From Niastella sp. OAS944 (GTDB lineage: Bacteria > Bacteroidota > Bacteroidia > Chitinophagales > Chitinophagaceae): a DNA stretch of 64,000 bases. This document shows, one piece after another, positions 25,080-32,174 of this stretch. The stretch spans positions 930,001 through 994,000 of the forward strand of contig JANUBW010000001.1 of the NCBI GenBank assembly GCA_024809215.1. Reading direction: 5' to 3'. Position numbers and translations under genes: made by a program. Each line of letters starts with the position of its first letter. Positions within the stretch are counted from its first letter, which is position 1. The notes beneath the pieces were generated by a model. It saw only the letters and a program-made list of their open reading frames with translations. It did not search any database and had not been told where the DNA came from.

Positions 25080-28000
25080 TTTTTTACGCTATCAACTTTA
25101 CTTTGCGCGGCCTTAAGGTCGTTGTAATCTTTTTTATATTTTTCAATAAGCGTGTCTTTTCCAACTGACTGTTTCACTAAATAATCACGTTTCTTTTTCA
25201 GTTCATTATTGGCCTTTTCCAGTTCTTTTGCATTTTTGTTAAGCTTTGTCAATAGTTCAACATTCTGCTTATTTAACATATTAAGCGAATCGTTTTTCAA
25301 TTCGGTCAATCTTTTTTCCCGCGCAAGTTCAGCATTATATCTTGCCTTTCTCATTGCATCTTTTTTGCTTTCTGCCAGCGAATCCTTTGTTTGATCAATT
25401 AAGATGGCCTTATTTTCATTTTCTGTTCTAACACTATCATACCAAAAGTAGCCGGCTATAGTCAATGTTAGTATCAATGACCATAATATAAACAGCCATT
25501 TTTTTCGACGCTCCGATAAACCTTTTGTTTTATAAGTTTGGGCCAGCAACTCATGTTCTTTTTTTTCTTTTTCGGCAAGCGCCAGTTCCTGTTCCTTTTT
25601 TTCTTTTTCAGCCAACGCCAGGTCATGTTCTGCTTTCAGCTTCTTTTGTAACAATTGCTGTTGACTGCGCTCCAACTCCAGTTCACGCAGCTTTTGGGCC
25701 ATAGCCGATTCTTCCTGGTGTCGCAATTCGCTGGCATAGGCTTTTCCTGCTTTTACCAGTTCGAATTCATCTTTAAAAAGCCAGTTATTGGGCGAGGGGC
25801 TGCCATCATCCAGTACCAGTTCAAAAAGAGGTTCCAGTTCCCTGTGGCGTTTATGAATTATTTCAAGCAATTTATTGTCGGCATGCATGGGTTCATCGAG
25901 GCTTTCGTGCAGTATATCATAAGCGGTGCTGCGGTTGCCTTTCCAATCTTTAACCGCGGCTTCAATTTTTGGCTGCAGGTACATTTGTGCGCCCGGCTCC
26001 TGTACCTTGTTCACAATTTGCCTTATTTCATCACAGTAAATCAGCAATGAATCGTGTATGGGTTCATAACAACGGGTCACACAATTGTCTACGATAATAT
26101 CTTTCTCCCTGAAAAAACGGGGAATGAAATTGATGAGTACCTGTTGCACGCGGTCGGCCTTGCACGATTCTACATAATATAAACTGGCAACAGGTAATGG
26201 CCTTGCCTTGGGAATGGTGTCTTTGATGATGATCATCCGGGCCATTATTTCAAGAAAATAACGTTTGTCGGCTTCCGGTAGTTGCAGGTAAACATTGGTA
26301 AATTCGTTTTGCAGGCATTTTACGATCTCCCCTACTTTTCTATATCCATCTAAAGTGAGGTTCAGTTGGCTGTACTCACGTTGTATATTAAGCACATCGA
26401 GCACCTGCTGCTTGTACAATGTTTCCATGGTGAACGACAGCAGTGGCAAAAAGTAACTGGTGTTTATGGCATCTGCAGCCACTATCTCGGGCAAACTCGC
26501 TGGTTGAAAACCAATACCGCGTTCAAATGCCGGCCCCACTATAATATCGAAGATCTCATCCTGGTTGGGATACCGTAACAGTTTTTTATACTTACGCCAT
26601 TGGCTGATGTTGCGATCAAATTCGTGCGCATAGTCGTGCCTTATAGATACCACCAGTTTAAAGTTGCCGCCCCGCTGGTCTATTTCACTGGTTAAAAATT
26701 GAAGAAAACGTTCGAACCTGTTTTTCTCATCAAGGGTAGCTTCGCGAAACGTGTAACATTCTTCAAACTGATCAATATACAGGCAATGATTTACACTGGC
26801 GCCTGTGGGCAACACACCCAGGTGTTTGTTAAAAAGCGTCTGCAATTCTTTGGTAAAAGCATCGAGGTCGGCGCCTGGCTGCATAGTTGAAGTCCCAAAA
26901 CCTGCCTGCTGCATGGCTGGCAATAAACCACCTTTAACCAGGCTCGATTTACCGGTACCCGAATCGCCCACCACTACCAGGTATTTATTCTCGGCCTTTT
27001 TTAAAAACTCTACATACTCGCTTATCACGGTTTCCCTGCCATACAGCACGGGCAGGGCCGGAAAGCTCTTTCTTCCCAAACCCGCATAGGTATTTGCTTT
27101 ATTGGCAATACTGTCATAGTCGTATTGCCGTAAACCCATATAGGGGTTCTGCGCCAGTTTATGCGGCGATAATTTTTTGGGGAACCGGAGGGGTAAACCC
27201 GTGTATAGCTTTTTTATTGGCTCAACCAATGTATCGTGGCGTAGCTGAAAATAGCATTCTTTTGCGCCATCGGGTTCAGTAATTGAAAAGCATTGCAGTA
27301 TTCGTTTATCAACCATATTATCGCACCAGGTGCGTACATCATCGGTAGTTATCTGCAGGTCTTTTTGCTTTCTAACAGTACCATTGCCATTTTCATTGTA
27401 CCCCAGGCTTTGCCACATCAACTCTTCAAATCGGCGAAGTGCAACCGGCTTCTTTGTATTGGCGTCGGAAATGGCGTTGTACAATAAGAACCAATAGGGC
27501 GCTTTCTTAAGTCGTGCCCCATTGGCCAGCTCAATATTCACCGTTGTGTCCAGATAATCTTTAAGCGGGTCGGGCGAAGCGCATAAGCGTTCCACTTCCA
27601 GGTCTACAGCGCCCACAGCTTCCGTTTTTCCATCCGCCTGTATTTCTTCCCACAATAAAAATAACAGGATCTGTAGCTTTTGGGCATTGAATGAATCGCC
27701 ATTGCTGCAACTATCAATAATGCGACTCCTGATTGCATCAGAAGAGATCTTTTGCGCAAAGCCGGATAGCTGTGGTTCAAGATCGGGATTGGTTGTAGTA
27801 AGCAGGTTATGAAAAATATCGTGGGCATCATTCTTCTTTATATCTCTTACTGCCATGGCATCCTGAAAAACGCCATACAGTATACGCTCTACTTCCTGTA
27901 TGTATCCCAGGTGCTCTTCGCGCAAAACAAGAATGATCTTCTTTTGTATACCCGGCGTATCCATCAGGTCTTGCAGGGTTTCCAAAAATGCGGTTTGTTC

Positions 28001-28471
28001 GTCTTTTTCGCCCACGAGGAACAGTTCTTCCAACTGATCTATGATGAGGTAAATGGGCCGGTTCCATTTAATATACAGCGCTTTCATTAGCTGCACTGCA
28101 TCTTCACTGGCAAACGATGTTTCGTTAAAGGCAAGCGTATCGGTAGCAAGGTCTTTGTTGTGAATATTATCAAGGCTTTCTTCCTCTAGCGCATATTGAA
28201 TACCTTGTTTTAGTGAATGGTTTATATTCAGCAACCTGGTTATTCGTATAGGCAGCCAGTTTACCCGGTTAATGCGGGCCGAAAGCGTATTGTTGATAAA
28301 GCTGGTTTTGCCTACGCCCGATTTACCAAAAACAACTATGATCTCTTTCCATTTCAACAATGCCAGCAAGGCCTGGGCCTCCTCTTCCCTACCCATTAGT
28401 TTATAATGATCGTTCAACCCGTAAGGTTGCAGAAAAAGAAATGGATTTATGTTTGATGCTGATGAACTCAT
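25076..28471 (-). CDS. Double nSTAND-type ATPase with C-terminal coiled coil and membrane anchor
   Basis: The 1131-residue protein carries two P-loop modules: GKSGVGKTS at 49-57 with Walker B YLIIDQLEELF, and GDSGTGKSS at 502-510 with Walker B LYIDQFEECYTF. Both follow the nSTAND1 pattern (GRE.. before the P-loop, DQFEE after). After about residue 930 there is a long Glu/Lys/Leu-rich coiled coil, then a single membrane helix (about 990-1010, WLFILWSLILTLTIAGYFWY) and another coiled coil to the end. It is the second gene of an operon with a CHAT protease; its ATG overlaps the CHAT stop (ATGA). I infer a membrane-bound sensor/oligomeriser that controls the CHAT protease. Confidence 0.8.
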   Translation of the reverse strand: MSSSASNINPFLFLQPYGLNDHYKLMGREEEAQALLALLKWKEIIVVFGKSGVGKTSFINNTLSARINRVNWLPIRITRLLNINHSLKQGIQYALEEESLDNIHNKDLATDTLAFNETSFASEDAVQLMKALYIKWNRPIYLIIDQLEELFLVGEKDEQTAFLETLQDLMDTPGIQKKIILVLREEHLGYIQEVERILYGVFQDAMAVRDIKKNDAHDIFHNLLTTTNPDLEPQLSGFAQKISSDAIRSRIIDSCSNGDSFNAQKLQILLFLLWEEIQADGKTEAVGAVDLEVERLCASPDPLKDYLDTTVNIELANGARLKKAPYWFLLYNAISDANTKKPVALRRFEELMWQSLGYNENGNGTVRKQKDLQITTDDVRTWCDNMVDKRILQCFSITEPDGAKECYFQLRHDTLVEPIKKLYTGLPLRFPKKLSPHKLAQNPYMGLRQYDYDSIANKANTYAGLGRKSFPALPVLYGRETVISEYVEFLKKAENKYLVVVGDSGTGKSSLVKGGLLPAMQQAGFGTSTMQPGADLDAFTKELQTLFNKHLGVLPTGASVNHCLYIDQFEECYTFREATLDEKNRFERFLQFLTSEIDQRGGNFKLVVSIRHDYAHEFDRNISQWRKYKKLLRYPNQDEIFDIIVGPAFERGIGFQPASLPEIVAADAINTSYFLPLLSFTMETLYKQQVLDVLNIQREYSQLNLTLDGYRKVGEIVKCLQNEFTNVYLQLPEADKRYFLEIMARMIIIKDTIPKARPLPVASLYYVESCKADRVQQVLINFIPRFFREKDIIVDNCVTRCYEPIHDSLLIYCDEIRQIVNKVQEPGAQMYLQPKIEAAVKDWKGNRSTAYDILHESLDEPMHADNKLLEIIHKRHRELEPLFELVLDDGSPSPNNWLFKDEFELVKAGKAYASELRHQEESAMAQKLRELELERSQQQLLQKKLKAEHDLALAEKEKKEQELALAEKEKKEHELLAQTYKTKGLSERRKKWLFILWSLILTLTIAGYFWYDSVRTENENKAILIDQTKDSLAESKKDAMRKARYNAELAREKRLTELKNDSLNMLNKQNVELLTKLNKNAKELEKANNELKKKRDYLVKQSVGKDTLIEKYKKDYNDLKAAQSKVDSVKN

Positions 28472-30567
28472 ACGAGTGGGGCAGCTTTTGGTTTTTTGTC
28501 TCTTGTTAAAAGCAGGTACAGTAACGTGATCTTTTTAAACTGGTCGCGTACGCGCGCAAACCGTTGCCGGGCCTGCATCCTTAATTCCCGGTTAGATGCA
28601 CCGGCAATCTCCGGCGAGAATTTTAAAAAGGTGGTATCCCTGATGTTGAGCACCGCATCGGAGGTACTGGTAATATTGATCTGTATGGTACCCTTCCCTT
28701 CTGCATCTGTGTACTCCATATAATTTCCCTGCATGCCATTGAAGAAGTACAGCAACGTATCCTGTTCAAAGAACAGGCCTACATTGATCACAAATGGCGA
28801 AAGACTTAGGTAGTCGAGGAAATTCTTGCGGTGGGTAACGATCAGCACGCTGTAATTCTCGGCAAAGTTCTCACCGTACGTAGTGGTTTCGGTTGAAGGC
28901 AACAGTCCGCTAACGGTAAAAATATCGTGACAAATAGAACGGTACCTTCTGTCTCGTCGCCGGTAGGCCTCTACTTTACCAACGGTAATGATCTCATACA
29001 GCATCAGGTATCTGTGAATAGAGAACAGCGAAATAAGCGCCGATTCCATTCTGTCGCAATAACATTGCAGTGTTTCAAGCGACGACTGTTCAATGGTCTT
29101 TGCCGTAAACTTATTGATGATGGCAACAGCCACTTCATGTATGCTGTTACTAAGCGCTACATCAATACCCGATACGTAATTATTGCCATTGTACTCGCCC
29201 ACAAATTGCCGGAACGATTTTTTATCGTCGTTCGATAACTTGCTTCTTCCCTCAGTAAGAAAGGCCACAATGTTGCGCATCATATCAATATCGAACCTGA
29301 TATCGTTCAGGTTCTTTTGCCCATCTACCAATTGCTTTAAGGGCACTGCTAAATTATTTTTATGCAGTGCCTGGTTAAACAGTTTACCAAGGTCTTCACG
29401 CCCGCTTTGACTAACCATAATGACCGTTTCCATAAAATCAGACATCATGATCTCAATTGCCGTTCTTATAAATTTCTGGTATAGATCAACCTGGTAGGTA
29501 AGCAGGTTAAAAAGAATGGTTTTGTTGTTGCTTATAGGGTATTCAAGCTGCGCCCGGTTGTCTTTTGAATAATTGATCATATCGCGCACGGGCGAAGCAT
29601 GCGGTGCCAGCAACAGGTTGTACAAATAGTCGATGAGGTGATTGGTACCGGCCGCGTTCCAGCTAAGGGCCTGTTTGTGTTGATTGGCAATTTCGGTGAA
29701 GATGCCAAAATGCGGATCGGTATTTGGCAGATCGGCCTTTAGGTCTATAACGGCCTGGCCCAGGCTGATAAGAAAATCGAACGAAGGTTCTATATGATCG
29801 ATGGGCGACAGCTCAGTTTCATCAACCAGCTTCCAGTTCTCATTGGCCGTGCGTTGGGCAGGGCTCACATCTTCACTGTGATAAATGGCCCATTCAAACA
29901 CACCTGTACGTTCCTTACCCGGTTTTACAATGGAGCGGGCCGTTTCGGCTTTATCAAATACTTCAATAGCTTTGTTGTATTCGCCCGTTTCTTCAATTCG
30001 TTTATCGTATGCTTCATTGCTTTCCGTTGGTTGTTGGGGCGGAAAGTTCTGCTGCAACCTGGCCTTTATGCCATCCTTTATATTTTGTTTTGCAAAATCA
30101 AATGCCTGGCCTATGCCGAGCTTGCGGGCACATAGTGCCTCATAAAAATAAGCGCTGAAATCGCAGGCTATTTTATCGTATACGGGCGCTTTTGTAGCAA
30201 TAACCACACTGGCGCCGTATTCGAGGAACTTATCAACCAGGTCGTGGGTGGCGCAGCCATTCAGGAATACCAGCTTCAGGTGTTTGGCATAACGTATCAT
30301 GGCAGCCAGAATGTTCCCATGCGAAAGCTCGCCATCGTCCATTAGCATTTTGCCGCTGCCGGCATGACCTGAGAAATGAAATAACCTGATATCTGCTTTG
30401 GAAAGAAATGTTTCAAAAACCGCCTGTTCCGTTGCATTATAGTTGATGATGGTGTTTATAGTATCTGCTATGGGGTCGAAGTATTCATGGAGCTTTTGGA
30501 ACTCCTGTTTTACAAATTGCAGATCCCCTTCCGGGTTGGCCGCCGTTAGAATGCCGAAATATGGCAT
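28468..30567 (-). CDS. CHAT-domain cysteine protease
   Basis: The 699-residue protein begins with a CHAT (caspase-HetF-associated with TPRs) domain. HFSGHAGSG holds the catalytic His68 and FLNGCATHD the catalytic Cys105, followed by the conserved VVIATKAPV strand. The remaining about 480 residues are mostly helical, with no recognised TPR, and may be a ligand-binding or STAND-docking region. No signal peptide is present. Its stop overlaps the start of the double-STAND gene by 4 bp, so the two are translationally coupled. It is preceded by copy f of the recurrent element. CHAT proteases activated by partner proteins are known in bacterial immunity, so an analogous role is inferred. Confidence 0.8.
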   Translation of the reverse strand: MPYFGILTAANPEGDLQFVKQEFQKLHEYFDPIADTINTIINYNATEQAVFETFLSKADIRLFHFSGHAGSGKMLMDDGELSHGNILAAMIRYAKHLKLVFLNGCATHDLVDKFLEYGASVVIATKAPVYDKIACDFSAYFYEALCARKLGIGQAFDFAKQNIKDGIKARLQQNFPPQQPTESNEAYDKRIEETGEYNKAIEVFDKAETARSIVKPGKERTGVFEWAIYHSEDVSPAQRTANENWKLVDETELSPIDHIEPSFDFLISLGQAVIDLKADLPNTDPHFGIFTEIANQHKQALSWNAAGTNHLIDYLYNLLLAPHASPVRDMINYSKDNRAQLEYPISNNKTILFNLLTYQVDLYQKFIRTAIEIMMSDFMETVIMVSQSGREDLGKLFNQALHKNNLAVPLKQLVDGQKNLNDIRFDIDMMRNIVAFLTEGRSKLSNDDKKSFRQFVGEYNGNNYVSGIDVALSNSIHEVAVAIINKFTAKTIEQSSLETLQCYCDRMESALISLFSIHRYLMLYEIITVGKVEAYRRRDRRYRSICHDIFTVSGLLPSTETTTYGENFAENYSVLIVTHRKNFLDYLSLSPFVINVGLFFEQDTLLYFFNGMQGNYMEYTDAEGKGTIQINITSTSDAVLNIRDTTFLKFSPEIAGASNRELRMQARQRFARVRDQFKKITLLYLLLTRDKKPKAAPLV

Positions 30568-30607
30568 AACAACACATTTAGTTGGAAATTAATGGTATAA
30601 CTCTTCC

Positions 30608-30660
30608 ATTAAATTTACGTAAAACCGGGGGCCCGGGGTACCGTTAAAACACCCTTATTT
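30608..30660 (-). promoter_or_regulatory. Recurrent element copy f, ahead of the CHAT-STAND operon
   Basis: On the minus strand AAATAAGGGTGTTTTAACGG (30660-30641) is followed after exactly 24 bp by AAATTTAAT at 30616. This layout matches copy e before the caspase gene. The CHAT start codon is at 30567. Confidence 0.55.
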
Positions 30661-30667
30661 CCGGGAA

Positions 30668-30817
30668 TTCAGGCTCCAGGCTTCAAGCCACAAGCTGCAA
30701 GCAAATACCAATACAGCTGAAGGCCTAAAGCCTAAGGCTGAAAGCAAATACAAAAGCTGCAATTCGGAACTGTATTTACTTTTTCATTTCTAATTCCTAA
30801 TTTTTCATTCCTCATTT
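30668..30817. repeat. Word-like intergenic repeat
   Basis: Permuted short words recur here: CAAGCCACAAGCTGCAAGC, CTGAAGGCCTAAAGCCTAAGG, and a T-rich arm with CATTTCTAATTCCTAATTTT and CATTCCTCATTTTAC. It resembles the permuted-word intergenic elements near 31950, 59540, 62120 and 63170. Confidence 0.5.
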
Positions 30818-30825
30818 TACATTAA

Positions 30826-30859
30826 AAAGGTGCTGACACCTGTTAGCGTCAGCACCTTT
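30826..30859 (-). terminator. Terminator of the MBL-fold gene
   Basis: AAAGGTGCTGAC pairs with GTCAGCACCTTT. On the minus strand it is followed by a T-run, 26 bp after the stop of the gene at 30886. Confidence 0.85.
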
Positions 30860-30885
30860 GCACTATAAATATTTTTAATTGGTTG

Positions 30886-31716
30886 CTATTTTAACCTGAT
30901 AACCCCTTCGGTAATGGGTCTGAACTTTGAGAAAGTGGCCGCATCATAACCGGGCTGGGTAACCAGCTTTTCATCGGTCACCAGCATTTGCATACGCTGC
31001 ATGGCCTTTACATAGCCATTGGCATCGAATGTTTTGAAAGAAGGCGCCGGTGTTACGAAGTTAGAGTTATAGTAGATCCAAACGTTATCTGAGGCCAGGG
31101 CCATATTACCCAGGCGCGTTCTTACCAATACATATTGTGGCAATACCGGTTTGCGTGAACCGGGGAATATTCTGACACCTTCAATAATTTCTTTATTATA
31201 CCCTTCTTCCAACACCACTTTGCCTTCGGTCTTTAGGTCGATTAGTTTTTTTACTTCCCGTCTGTTGAACTCGCTGTTTTCGCCACCTTTTTGCCAGGCA
31301 GTTGTAGTGAAATAGTTATAATCGTCTTTTTGCACCCATACCCTGGCATTGGGAAACATGTCAACGCTGTTAATATGATTGAGGTGAGGATAGCTTAAAA
31401 TGATATCGGTAACTTCTTCCGGACGAACTGTCAGTTTTTGAAGAACCGAATCGGGGCGCAGGTCATCGATCATATCGAAATCTTTGGCCGCTTCAACACT
31501 GTACAAATAGCCGGCATCCATTAAAACGGTCTTACCATTTCCTTTTATCAGCCAGATCATGAAATCGATGCTTACACTGTCGGTGGTGCTTGATTTAGCA
31601 GTGGAATCATGCGATAAAGATGCATACTTCAATGCCGTTACTTCGTACTGTGGACCTTGAGCAATAGCCGCAAAAGAAAGGAACAATGCACTTAAAATTA
31701 CACACGTTTTTTTCAT
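30886..31716 (-). CDS. Exported MBL-fold protein with degenerate metal site
   Basis: The 276-residue protein has a signal peptide (MKKTCVILSALFLSFAAIAQ). The rest follows the lactonase-like MBL fold: WLIKGNGKTVLMDAGY strand, then the metal-ligand segment, then a GNMALASDNVWIYYN strand. The canonical HxHxDH is replaced by residues 109-114 of SYPHLNHIN, i.e. Tyr, His, Asn, His at the key positions. The usual PGHTPGH ligand stretch reads FPGSRKPVLPQ. Several zinc ligands are therefore missing and catalysis is doubtful. It may be a non-enzymatic relative or bind metal differently. It stands alone with its own terminator. Confidence 0.7.
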   Translation of the reverse strand: MKKTCVILSALFLSFAAIAQGPQYEVTALKYASLSHDSTAKSSTTDSVSIDFMIWLIKGNGKTVLMDAGYLYSVEAAKDFDMIDDLRPDSVLQKLTVRPEEVTDIILSYPHLNHINSVDMFPNARVWVQKDDYNYFTTTAWQKGGENSEFNRREVKKLIDLKTEGKVVLEEGYNKEIIEGVRIFPGSRKPVLPQYVLVRTRLGNMALASDNVWIYYNSNFVTPAPSFKTFDANGYVKAMQRMQMLVTDEKLVTQPGYDAATFSKFRPITEGVIRLK

Positions 31717-32170
31717 AGTTCTGATTAATTCTTGCTTTTATAGGGTAGTTTATCGTTATAAGCGAACAAAATTATGTTATACCATCAATATTTTCTACTC
31801 ACATCTGCCATTTTTACTTGTACGCCCTACAGAAAAGACAAGTGCGATGCTTCTTATACAAACGTCTTGCCAGTTGTAATATTTCTAACGTACCTGTAAA
31901 AAGTTATTAACTTAAAAATTTTGTAGAATATATTTGTTTGGTGAGTGGCTTCGCGAGTCGTGAAACGTGAAACGGCAAACGTGAAAGGGTTCGCAAATTT
32001 CCAAGGTCCACTTCAATTTTTTTTGCCGATCACCGACAAGACGCGAGCCTCGAAATTAGGCGGATGTTTGCCGTTTCAACTTTCACGATTGCCCAATAAA
32101 AAAGGCGAGCTCCTCATAAAAAGGAACCCGCCCATAACCTTGTTAACTCGTCAACCAGTCAACCAGTCAA
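31717..32170. other. Intergenic region with a palindromic repeat
   Basis: The first about 220 bp shows nothing recognisable beyond AT-rich leader sequence for the minus-strand gene. From 31955 on it holds a word-like inverted repeat annotated separately. Confidence 0.5.
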
Positions 32171-32174
32171 CTAG
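31955..32174. repeat. Palindromic word-like intergenic repeat (copy 1)
   Basis: The left arm carries GTGAAACGTGAAACGGCAAA and the right arm (32066-32087) carries GTTTGCCGTTTCAACTTTCA, its near complement. About 80 bp lie between them, including GCGAGCCTCGAAATT. A second part, 32142-32174, repeats GTCAACCAGTCAACCAGTC and ends in CTAGT, overlapping the stop codon of the M16 gene. Related copies occur in the Cox operon. Confidence 0.65.
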
